This document shows, in pieces, positions 1 through 8,906 of a DNA stretch of 64,000 bases. Location of the stretch: positions 1 through 64,000 of the forward strand of contig NZ_JXZC01000008.1 in the NCBI RefSeq assembly GCF_000935355.1, read 5' to 3'. Each line of letters begins with the position of its first letter. The stretch's first letter is position 1. The notes under the pieces are model-generated. The model ran no database searches and was not told the DNA's origin. It worked only from the letters and a program-made list of their open reading frames with translations. Position numbers and translations under genes: made by a program. Origin of the DNA: Rossellomorea aquimaris. GTDB lineage: Bacteria > Bacillota > Bacilli > Bacillales > Bacillaceae_B.

Positions 1-410
1 AACCGCTTGACCAATGGGCCATATTTTCTTAACGTCCCGCTTAAGGACAAGTATTACTATATCATCTGATTTCGCAGAAGTCAACTTCTAAATAACTAAA
101 AATGAAAACTTTTTTAACTTACTTACCAAAGCAATTTTGTAAGCCGAAAAAGAATATACCACAGTTTTAAAGTTTATATCAATAGTAAATTCAATAATCC
201 ATCCAAAATAGTTTTGTTATTCTAATTCACAAAATACTATGGACTACTATTGCTCTTTACATATTTAAGAATGCAGTAAAATATCACTACATCGCCAAGT
301 ATAAACTATTAGCAGCTAAGATAAAAACATCCTCTGCCCTCCTTCCCCCATTAATTAGAATCACTTCTGATTTTAGAACCCAAAACTTTGAACCTACCCA
401 ACAATTTCAC
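1..410. other. AT-rich non-coding stretch at the left edge
   Basis: I see no gene, RNA or convincing repeat in these 410 bases. It is AT-rich and has stops in all frames. It may hold the 3' flank of a gene outside the window. Confidence 0.5.
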
Positions 411-460
411 AAGAGGTCCGTCCCTCATCACATTAAAGCGATGAGGGACGGACCTCTTTT
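411..460. terminator. Perfect 19-bp hairpin, terminator-like
   Basis: The arms at 411-429 and 440-458 are perfectly complementary over 19 bp with a 10-nt loop. A short T run follows on the plus strand. The stem carries GAGGGACGGACC, which resembles the arms of the GGGACAGG repeat family seen elsewhere in the window. It could be a terminator for a gene to the left or a member of that repeat family. Confidence 0.6.
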
Positions 461-537
461 CAGGTTTAAGCTTGTTTACACACTACCTTTAGGACTTGAA
501 TACGATAGTAGTAGATTATGAATGGGGTGATGGATTC

Positions 538-2580
538 ATGGAGCTTCCAACGATTTTGTGCGGGCCGATTGTTCGTCGGGTAGAACCTGCAAAAGCTTTT
601 ATTTGGATTGCATTGAGTAAACCATATGATATGAAAGCAGAGTTATTTAAGATAAAACAGGATAAAGAATCTCAAAATTTTCACTATATGAGCATAGCCT
701 GTGAAACTGAAACGAAAACGGTACAAGCCGGAAAGAACTTATATATAAGTTTGATAAACGTTTTTCCACAAGCCGGATCTTTTCCTATAAATAAGTTATT
801 GGGATACAATTTATTGTTTGATAATAGTATTGAAACACTTGACCTTGGCAGCTTTGACTTACTTTCCCCTACTCATCCACACTCGATTGTCTACGAAAAT
901 CTCGCTTACCCTACCTTTTATATCAACGAAGGAAATCCATCGAATATTCTATACGGTTCATGTCGAAAGCTCCACGGGGTTGGAGCAGATGTGTTGTCAG
1001 AAGCAGATAATATCATTGCGTCGTCCTTTATGAATACTGATAGACCCTCCTCTCTATTTTTAATGGGAGATCAAATATATGCTGATGATGTGGCAGATCC
1101 CCTATTTAAGATCATAACAAGGTTCGGCAAAGAACTGGTGGGACAAGAGGAAGACCTATGTGCCGTCGATCCCCGCTTAAAAGAAGAACCTTTCAGACAG
1201 GGACTTCAACAGATCAATGGCAGGCAATATATTACGGAACATTTTTGCAAATTCACTTCCAGAAAAGCTGCAAATCATCTGCTAGACTTCAGTGACTATG
1301 CAGCCATGTATATGTTGTCTTGGAGTCCCTCATTATGGGAACTCGCACATAAGGAAGGGATGTTCGAGACCTTTCAAGAAGCTGCGCATAAGAATGAAGT
1401 CTATTTTGCCTTTAAAGATTGTCAAAGCAAAGAGCATGAAACGGAATATGGGCAGCTTCAAGACCGCTACCAAAAGCAGGAAAAGGAACTCGCTAACCTG
1501 GAGGAAGCTTTGTATGCTGTCAGAAGAGTACTGGCCAATACACCGACCTATATGATGTTTGATGACCACGATATAACGGATGATTGGAACCTGACACAGG
1601 ATTGGAAGACGAACGTTTGGAACGCTCCTTTAGGGAGACATGTGATTAGCAACGGCTTGGCATCCTATTGGCTTTTTCAAGGCTGGGGCAATGAGCCGGC
1701 TACGTTTACCCATTTTGGTCAAACCATGCAAACCTATTTCGATTCTTTTCAACCTGGTTCACTCTCTCACTCTAACTGGGTACAGGCTCTGTGGAACTAT
1801 GACTCTTGGCATTTTACCGCCCCGACTGCGCCAAAGGCCGTATTTCTTGATACAAGAACCCAACGCGGTTATGTAAATAAACCAAAGCCTGTGAAAGTTT
1901 GTAAACGGATAGATGAGGAAAGGTATAGCCCAAACCTTCTTAGTCAGGAGGGATGGAATAGGCTTTCCACTAAACTGAACGCGACTGGTTGGAATCAGGG
2001 TGAACCCTTAATCCTTGTATCCCCCGCCCCTCTTTACGGGATCGGATTAATTGAAAACTTTTTACATGACTACATGCTTCCACTGAGGATGTTTGGTTTA
2101 CCTGTGCAAAGCAATTTCGACTTAGAAGCATGGAAGTACAATGGGAAAGGCTTTAGCGACTTCCTCCATCAAGTATCGGCTTGGAGCCCGAGTGACTGCA
2201 TCATCTTATCGGGAGATGTGCATTCGGCTTCGTCCGTTACATCTGATGTTTCCTTTCGCGATGGTCGAACCCTTACGATTCATCAGTTTACAAGCAGTCC
2301 AATCAAGAATATGAGCTATACAGGAATTTGGGGCGCCATCATAAAATTCATCATTGGCTTGAATGCCAGAAAAAGGACTGACCGGACGATCTTCCGCTAC
2401 TGTGATCATCAGTTTGATTTATTTCAGGAGGAACAGGAAAGCAGGGTTCTTTCTGACTATGTATGGAAGGAAAGCATTCGTTATCAAAATATAAGCGATT
2501 CTTCCATTATTGAAACTAATAATAATATCGGTTTGTTCAGGTGCGGAGGGACTGGTCCGTTGTCAAGGCTCATCACTTAA
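538..2580 (+). CDS. PhoD-like metallophosphoesterase
   Basis: This is a 680-aa protein of the PhoD-like phosphatase family (calcineurin-like metallophosphoesterase fold). Metal-site motifs visible in order are GSCRK (about 140), LMGDQIYADD (about 177-184), FDDHDITDDW (341-350) and SGDVHSA (about 559). I see no export signal, so a cytoplasmic location is likely; the substrate is unknown. ATG 538 is chosen over an upstream TTG at 496 because GGGGTGA lies 7 nt before it. The last residues (CGGTGPLSR, then LIT) are encoded by a degenerate copy of the GGGACAGG repeat, so the native stop was probably lost or moved. No operon partner is seen. Confidence 0.85.
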   Translation: MELPTILCGPIVRRVEPAKAFIWIALSKPYDMKAELFKIKQDKESQNFHYMSIACETETKTVQAGKNLYISLINVFPQAGSFPINKLLGYNLLFDNSIETLDLGSFDLLSPTHPHSIVYENLAYPTFYINEGNPSNILYGSCRKLHGVGADVLSEADNIIASSFMNTDRPSSLFLMGDQIYADDVADPLFKIITRFGKELVGQEEDLCAVDPRLKEEPFRQGLQQINGRQYITEHFCKFTSRKAANHLLDFSDYAAMYMLSWSPSLWELAHKEGMFETFQEAAHKNEVYFAFKDCQSKEHETEYGQLQDRYQKQEKELANLEEALYAVRRVLANTPTYMMFDDHDITDDWNLTQDWKTNVWNAPLGRHVISNGLASYWLFQGWGNEPATFTHFGQTMQTYFDSFQPGSLSHSNWVQALWNYDSWHFTAPTAPKAVFLDTRTQRGYVNKPKPVKVCKRIDEERYSPNLLSQEGWNRLSTKLNATGWNQGEPLILVSPAPLYGIGLIENFLHDYMLPLRMFGLPVQSNFDLEAWKYNGKGFSDFLHQVSAWSPSDCIILSGDVHSASSVTSDVSFRDGRTLTIHQFTSSPIKNMSYTGIWGAIIKFIIGLNARKRTDRTIFRYCDHQFDLFQEEQESRVLSDYVWKESIRYQNISDSSIIETNNNIGLFRCGGTGPLSRLIT

Positions 2581-3012
2581 AACATTCGCCTCTCCCCTTG
2601 ACCGGACGGACTAAGTCATATACTTCTTTATGGCTTTCTATCGATTCAAAAATAGAGGAGATGTAAGTAGCCATTTATCCGAATAAGAGTTTTTGCTGTT
2701 CTAACTCTCGCCTCCTCCCTACAGTTCAGAGAATCTTTATAAAAGAACTTCAATAGTTAAAATATTCTAATATGTATCGTGCCGATTTTCTCTTCGGTAG
2801 CTAAGGTATCTTCAATATTAAACAAACGTTTAATAAGTTTATTTTTTGCAAGGAGTTAGAAGAACTCAACAATTAATCAAACGATTGTTTAACAGTAACC
2901 AGTTGACTTCTTTTTCTGAAACCACTCTACCACTTTTTTAATTAATCCTAAACAAAACCTCAACCCTTTTTCTCAGGGTTGAGGTTTTTTGTTTTTATCC
3001 AGTTCTATAATA
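2581..3012. other. Intergenic region with convergent terminator
   Basis: No gene is seen between the two convergent genes. The hairpin at 2954-2988 (AAAACCTCAACCCT paired with AGGGTTGAGGTTTT, loop TTTTCTC) has T runs on both strands. It can end transcription of the amylopullulanase gene on the minus strand and serve the plus strand too. Confidence 0.7.
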
Positions 3013-6000
3013 CTATTGCTTCTTTTTCTTCCCCTTCTCATCCACCTTAATCACAACAGTAGTCAAAGGATCCAAAGTCAAAGTATCTTTCGTCAGTGTA
3101 AATCCAGACTTCTTAGAAACCGGCTTAGTTCCCGCTTCGTCGTTATCCACGATAACCTTGCCTTTAGAGAAGTCATAGCCACCCACCGATAGGGTACGCG
3201 CTTCACTATCCGCATTGACGAATACGTAGTACTCGCCCGTACCATCCGTAGATGCATTCTTGTAAGCCAGCATCAAGTCTGTATCCTGGATTTCAGGCAA
3301 GTCTAGCAGCGATACATTCTGATCTACGAGCTCTTTCTCACCCAAGCGGAAGGCATTGGTCGATCTTCTTAGCTTGATCAAACCTTCTGTATATTCTCTC
3401 GTCGTTGTATTCACTTCATATTTCTTCTTATTCGTTGCTTTTTCCCAGTCGAACTTGTTGATGGCGTCGGATGAATCGTATGAGTCGTGGATGAAGTAAC
3501 CGAATGGGTTGCCCTCTTCGTCTTCCAACTCATGATATTTCTGTTCCGGTACGCCTTCACCAAGCCATTGCTTGGTTCTGCCGTATTCCTGTCCTGCATG
3601 GATGAAGGCTGTTCCCTGCGATGTCAGGATCATGGAGTTACCAACGCGGATACGCTTGTGGATCTCCAGGTTGTTTTCCGGAATGGCCGGGTCCTTTTTG
3701 ATTGATTGGGCAATGACATCGTATAACGGCAGGTTGTCATGGGCCGCGATATATTGGACCATGTCGCCCGGATCGTCGTCTGCTGTGTTGCCAGGCTGCC
3801 CTTTGATGTTGTTAAAAATGGTGTTGATGTCGCGAGCGCCGCCTGTCAGGAATCGCGGCTCCCCTTCTGAACCGAATCCGGATTTCAGTTCGTTACGGAT
3901 TTCGTCGGAGAAGACTCCTACGTCATCGGTTTTGTCCATCCAATCCTGATCGGCACCCATTCCTTCTAAGGAAGGATCCGATAAGTGACCGGCAAATGTT
4001 CTCCAGCCTTCACCGATAAACAGGGCATCCGGGTTGATTTCAGCCGCGGCGTCATAGGCTTTTTGGATGGATGGGTAGGTTGCGTCACCCATCATATCGA
4101 ACCGCATGCCATCGATCTTGTATTCATCGAACCAGTATTTCACTGAGTCGACCATCAGCTTTTCAGCCATTGTATGGTTGGTTGCCAGGTTGTTACCGAA
4201 GCCTCCAAGGAAGTTTCCTTTGTCATCTTGGAATGCATAGTAGTTTGGCACGATGTCGTTCAGTGTACTTGTTTTCGCCATATGCGTGTAGACGACGTCA
4301 AGCACGACACCCATACCCTTATCATGAATCGCGTCGATCAAACGTTTCGTTTCTTCAATTCGTAATTGCGGATCGGTGGCATCCTGTGAATACGCACCAT
4401 CCGGGGAGAAATAGCTGTGTGGGTCGTAGCCCCAATTGTATTCATTGCCACCCGCTGAATACTCAAGCTCACGTTCGCCCATATTCGTTTCATCACCGTA
4501 GTACCAGGCCATGATCGGTAGCAGTTGAACGTGTGTCACACCCATTGACTTAATATAATCAAGCTTTTTAATGAAGGCGTCATACGTACCCCATCTTTCC
4601 TTCTTCAAATCTTTCTCAATCGAAGGATCGGACGTGAAGTCACGGACGTGTACCTCGTAAATGACGGCATCTTCCCTTTTTTCATAACCATCGATGGAAG
4701 CATTGGTGAATTTCTTAGGATCGGTTCCTTTTAAATCGACGATTGCTGCCTTCCCTACGTTATCGCCGTCAGGTCCTGCTTCTCCCTCAGTATTCACGGT
4801 AAAAGCAGCCATTGATTTCGCGTAAGGATCCAATACTTTTTTCGTTACGCCATCATTAGTTACTTCGTATTGATAGTAGTAGCCTTTCAGATCCTTTACC
4901 TTTAAGTCTTTCGCTTTTACTTCCGTTGACCAGACCCCTTGTTCACCAAGCGTAAGCTCCACACTGCCGATTGGTTTTGCGGCATCTTTTTTGTCAAAGA
5001 AGTTCGCGACTACCTTGCTTGCTTTCGGCGCCCATAATTTTAAGGTTGCGTTACCTTTATTGTATGTGGCACCAAGATCGTCACCATCGTAGGCATACTT
5101 GTTATCGATCAGTCTCCAGCCAGCCGCCGCTTTAACGGTTCTGCCAGAATAGGTGATGGAAAGCGGAAGTTTTTCCAGGTCAAAATCAGCTTTCACTTCC
5201 ACTGTTTTGTCTCCGGTGATTTCAGCACTTTCCACTGTCACATCGGATCCGGCACTGTCTTTGATGGCCAGACCGGACACTAATGCTTCTTCCGTCAGAC
5301 CATCTGTCATCGTGAAATTCAGACGGATCGTATCGTCAGAAATGACCTCAGACGAAATCAGTCCTGTTGCCACGTCGCCGTGTGGGGAAATGTAGACGGT
5401 ATCGTCACCCTGTTTCACCCATAGATGATTATATTTATCTAATAGATTGAACGTTTTGTTGCCTCCATCCTTACCGGCATCGCCTTTCGACTCATCCAGC
5501 ACAATGAAGCCAATTTCTTTCGCATTTTCTTTTAGCGGGATGTCTACAAACGCACCATAACGGTCTTTACCCGCTAAATCAGCCGCACCTGTCGGCCAGT
5601 TGTCTGAAGGAGCTTCAACATCTCCCCAATTCCAGACACCGAAGTTCTCATAATTCCCGTCTTCACGCTCATAATGGATACGCACCGTGTTCTCCGGCAG
5701 ATCAACCGGCTCATACGTATACACCTTATCCGAACCTTGTTGGATCCAAATCTCGTTTACCTCAGGAGAAGGGATCGTAAATCCTTTGTCTCCACCATCT
5801 TTACCGGCATCCCCTTTGGTTACATCCATGACAAGGAAGCCGATATTCTTCGCTCCTTCAGCAAGAGGGACGTCAATGTATGCGCCGTAGCTGTCGGTTT
5901 TCTCAAACATGGTTGCTCCTGTCGGCCATCCGGCAGATGGTGACGCTACATCATTCCATAACCATGCACCAAAGTTTTCGTAGTTTCCGTCGCTACGGTT

Positions 6001-8592
6001 GTAGTGGATGCGGATGTTGTTTTCCGGAACCGGCTCTACTTCAGGATCTTCTCCCCCTGAACCTGATCCTGCTTCAGCGCCTGTAATCTTCCCGCCTTGG
6101 GCAGTCAACAACGCTGTACCACCGTCTGCTTTAGAAGGAAGTGTCAACCTGATTTCATTTCCTCCGTCAGCATTGAATGTCTCACCGGAATATGTATTCG
6201 TCACGACTGCATCCGGAGAATCCACTGTCAATGTAATCTCTTTCGCTTCGTCTGCCACGTTCAACCCAACGTATACGGAGTCTTCTTTATAGTCACGGGA
6301 GAATACCAGGAACTGATCGCTATTCGAACCACCGACCGTCTTTCTCTCCCCTTTAGCAAACACATCGGAATGTGCCCCTCTAAAGTTTAAAATCTTCGTA
6401 TAGTGCTCTAACACGTCATTACCTTTTACATCATCCCAAGCAAAATCATAGCGGTTATCATATTCCGGATAATTGTTCGCCCCGCTTTGCCCGAGTTCTT
6501 CACCGTAATAAATGACCGGCTGTCCCTTCGACGTTGCCTGAAGAGAAGCGGCCACTTTCAGCTTTCCTTCATCTCCGCCTAACGAATACAGGAATCCGTC
6601 TTCATCATGACTCCCTAAAAATTGTCCAAGGGTTGCCGTATTATCAATTTTCCCGTTTCGAGCCGTCAGTTTATCATTGGCTGCTTTCAGGTTGCCGTTC
6701 ACAAAATCTTTTGCAATATCTTTGAAGCCGAAGTCCAGAAGGGAGTCCATCATTCCGGTATCAAGGTATCCCTGCTGATTGTCGGCACTTGCTCCCCAAG
6801 CTTCACCAATCATCTTGTGCTGAGGCATTTTTTCCGTGATGGCGTTTTTAAAGGCCATCCACGTCGTATCTTCCACGTGCTTTACAGTGTCAACGCGGAA
6901 ATAGTCGATCGTATTCCCTTTTGCCGTTGTTGCTTTTTCAATCCAATCCGTTTGCCAATCGATGATTTGCTGGCGAACTTCTGGATTTTCCGTGATGATG
7001 TCTGGAAGTCCCGCTAATTCACCGACCACTTCATCAGTACCTACGTTGCCTTGACGAACGATATTACTGTACTTGTCTCGTTCTGCATCAGATGGGTAAC
7101 CTGCAGGACGCTGATCTTCAGCCAAGTCACCATCGATTTCTTTTAACCCATACCCTGTATGATTCAAGACCACATCAACCATGATTTTAATGCCCCGGTC
7201 ATGTGCCTCATCGATTAAGGTATGGAAGTCTTCCATGGAGCCGAAGTGAGGATTCAGCTCGCCGAAGTTGCTGGCCCAGTAACCGTGGTATGCGAAGTAT
7301 GGCTGGTCCTCTTCCCCTTGACGGACATCATACTTGATGTTTTCCACAACCGGACTGATCCAGATCGTATTTACGCCAAGATTATCAAGGTAATCAAGTT
7401 TCTCCGTGATCCCTTTAAAATCTCCACCTTGGTACGTACCGCGTTTGCTTTGATCATAATTCAAATTGTAAGGATCATCATTCGACGTATCCCCATTGAA
7501 GAATCGATCTGTCAGCATAAAATAAATGATGGATTCATCCCAATCGAGATCCGAATCGCCGACAGACTGTCTTGCTTTTACTTCGATTTCCGTCGTTCCT
7601 TCATAATAGTTCCCGTATGAATCTACTACGGTCAGAGGAATCGATTTTGTTCCCGCTGTTATATCGTCATCGACTGCTAAAGTCACTTCTTTTAATGAAG
7701 GATCGATTTCAAGTTTCTCCGACCCGCCTAATGAAGAAACATCCGCTGTGATCTTATGGATTTTCACATCCTCTGTCAGTCCGTCGATAGCAACCGATAA
7801 GACAGCGTTTTCATTATAATCTACAGCAGTTGGTGAAACTGAACCCGTAACCGTCAGATCAGCTTTTTGGAAATCAAGGAACGATTCCCCGTCCACTGAA
7901 TTGTAAGGGTCACTTACTTCTGTCGTTACACCATTTTTTGTAACCAAGAATGAGTACGGGTTTTTTCCATTCGGAATGTTCTCGTATGATAGAGAGAACC
8001 TTTCATCCTCAGGTTCATACGTCATTTCTCTCGTTTCCCCGTTGTACTTCAACTCTACTTTTTCAATCGTATCCATCGCATTATTTGCGAACAATTCTTT
8101 ATCACGATAATAGAACGTCGCATTTCCTTGATCGATGACCGGGGCCGATCCATCAGGCACAATGCGGATTTCCTCGACGCCGCTTGTTATGTACGCCTTG
8201 GTGATAGTGTCGTTTTTGTTCACTGGAATAAAACGATCGCCAAACTCCTTCTCCGCCGTATTCCAATCCTCCGTACTGCGAAGAACAAAGCCGAATTGCT
8301 CTGTTTCAGGTGCAACGGCAATGTTCGCTACCGCCACCCCGTTTTCATAGGAGTCAAAGTTGATTTGATCATTCATTACTCCTGTGTTCCAGGCCCATAT
8401 ATTCCACCCGTCATATGTTTGGTCTTCACGATCATACGTGAAGCGTACTGTGCGATCACTTGACTCTGCTGATTCAACCGTGGCATTGCCATCCGCCACT
8501 GCAGATGCTGCCGGTGCAAATGGTGACCACAGACTTAGCAGCATCATCAAAGTCATAAAAATTGAGAATCGACGCTTTGTCATTTTTCTCAT
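3013..8592 (-). CDS. Secreted bifunctional alpha-amylase/pullulanase (amylopullulanase)
   Basis: The 1859-aa precursor has a Sec signal peptide (about 1-31). A CBM41-like starch-binding domain follows (about 47-145), then Ig-like spacers. The first GH13 domain (about 350-830) has VDVVLNH at D473, RVD at D568, GEAW at E597 and SHDED at H662/D663. Two further CBM41 copies occupy about 859-960 and 969-1070. A CBM48-like module (about 1165-1260) leads into a type I pullulanase GH13 domain with YNWGYDP (1385-1391), RFD at D1499, GEGW at E1528 and AAHDN at 1616-1620. The expected products are maltooligosaccharides from alpha-1,4 and alpha-1,6 cleavage of starch or pullulan outside the cell. Size and order match the alkaline amylopullulanases of Bacillus. 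ATG 8592 follows an AGAGGGGG ribosome site. The second domain has DVVYTH where many relatives have DVVYNH. Confidence 0.93.
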   Translation of the reverse strand: MRKMTKRRFSIFMTLMMLLSLWSPFAPAASAVADGNATVESAESSDRTVRFTYDREDQTYDGWNIWAWNTGVMNDQINFDSYENGVAVANIAVAPETEQFGFVLRSTEDWNTAEKEFGDRFIPVNKNDTITKAYITSGVEEIRIVPDGSAPVIDQGNATFYYRDKELFANNAMDTIEKVELKYNGETREMTYEPEDERFSLSYENIPNGKNPYSFLVTKNGVTTEVSDPYNSVDGESFLDFQKADLTVTGSVSPTAVDYNENAVLSVAIDGLTEDVKIHKITADVSSLGGSEKLEIDPSLKEVTLAVDDDITAGTKSIPLTVVDSYGNYYEGTTEIEVKARQSVGDSDLDWDESIIYFMLTDRFFNGDTSNDDPYNLNYDQSKRGTYQGGDFKGITEKLDYLDNLGVNTIWISPVVENIKYDVRQGEEDQPYFAYHGYWASNFGELNPHFGSMEDFHTLIDEAHDRGIKIMVDVVLNHTGYGLKEIDGDLAEDQRPAGYPSDAERDKYSNIVRQGNVGTDEVVGELAGLPDIITENPEVRQQIIDWQTDWIEKATTAKGNTIDYFRVDTVKHVEDTTWMAFKNAITEKMPQHKMIGEAWGASADNQQGYLDTGMMDSLLDFGFKDIAKDFVNGNLKAANDKLTARNGKIDNTATLGQFLGSHDEDGFLYSLGGDEGKLKVAASLQATSKGQPVIYYGEELGQSGANNYPEYDNRYDFAWDDVKGNDVLEHYTKILNFRGAHSDVFAKGERKTVGGSNSDQFLVFSRDYKEDSVYVGLNVADEAKEITLTVDSPDAVVTNTYSGETFNADGGNEIRLTLPSKADGGTALLTAQGGKITGAEAGSGSGGEDPEVEPVPENNIRIHYNRSDGNYENFGAWLWNDVASPSAGWPTGATMFEKTDSYGAYIDVPLAEGAKNIGFLVMDVTKGDAGKDGGDKGFTIPSPEVNEIWIQQGSDKVYTYEPVDLPENTVRIHYEREDGNYENFGVWNWGDVEAPSDNWPTGAADLAGKDRYGAFVDIPLKENAKEIGFIVLDESKGDAGKDGGNKTFNLLDKYNHLWVKQGDDTVYISPHGDVATGLISSEVISDDTIRLNFTMTDGLTEEALVSGLAIKDSAGSDVTVESAEITGDKTVEVKADFDLEKLPLSITYSGRTVKAAAGWRLIDNKYAYDGDDLGATYNKGNATLKLWAPKASKVVANFFDKKDAAKPIGSVELTLGEQGVWSTEVKAKDLKVKDLKGYYYQYEVTNDGVTKKVLDPYAKSMAAFTVNTEGEAGPDGDNVGKAAIVDLKGTDPKKFTNASIDGYEKREDAVIYEVHVRDFTSDPSIEKDLKKERWGTYDAFIKKLDYIKSMGVTHVQLLPIMAWYYGDETNMGERELEYSAGGNEYNWGYDPHSYFSPDGAYSQDATDPQLRIEETKRLIDAIHDKGMGVVLDVVYTHMAKTSTLNDIVPNYYAFQDDKGNFLGGFGNNLATNHTMAEKLMVDSVKYWFDEYKIDGMRFDMMGDATYPSIQKAYDAAAEINPDALFIGEGWRTFAGHLSDPSLEGMGADQDWMDKTDDVGVFSDEIRNELKSGFGSEGEPRFLTGGARDINTIFNNIKGQPGNTADDDPGDMVQYIAAHDNLPLYDVIAQSIKKDPAIPENNLEIHKRIRVGNSMILTSQGTAFIHAGQEYGRTKQWLGEGVPEQKYHELEDEEGNPFGYFIHDSYDSSDAINKFDWEKATNKKKYEVNTTTREYTEGLIKLRRSTNAFRLGEKELVDQNVSLLDLPEIQDTDLMLAYKNASTDGTGEYYVFVNADSEARTLSVGGYDFSKGKVIVDNDEAGTKPVSKKSGFTLTKDTLTLDPLTTVVIKVDEKGKKKKQ

Positions 8593-8651
8593 TCACGCTT
8601 TCCCCCTCTTAAATTGGATTAATAGAATAATAATAGTGCTCGTGATGATTG

Positions 8652-8731
8652 TGGAAACGTTTGCACAAAAGGTTAAAAAAATGTGAGATCGATATCGGTG
8701 TAGTTATTTTGAACTAGTGCAAACGCTTGCA
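8652..8731 (-). promoter_or_regulatory. Two cre-like operators upstream of the amylopullulanase gene
   Basis: The sites TGGAAACGTTTGCA (8652-8665) and TGCAAACGCTTGCA (8718-8731) match the catabolite-response element core TGNNARCGNWWWCA with one deviation each. They lie 60 and 126 bases upstream of the start codon. CcpA repression by glucose is the expected reading. A LacI-family maltose/starch regulator binding the same kind of palindrome is the alternative. Confidence 0.75.
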
Positions 8732-8906
8732 ATATTCTGTCTTTTTTTATTTTACAATAAATTCAAAGGAGTGGCTATATGACAAAAGGGGGATTTTATT
8801 CCTATTATTAGCGTAAACATAGTGGCTGCTTTATCGTGACCCAATACGTTTCTCATCTACCGATTGCAAAAGAACCAAAAAATAGGAACAAGCGGATGAC
8901 CTGTTC

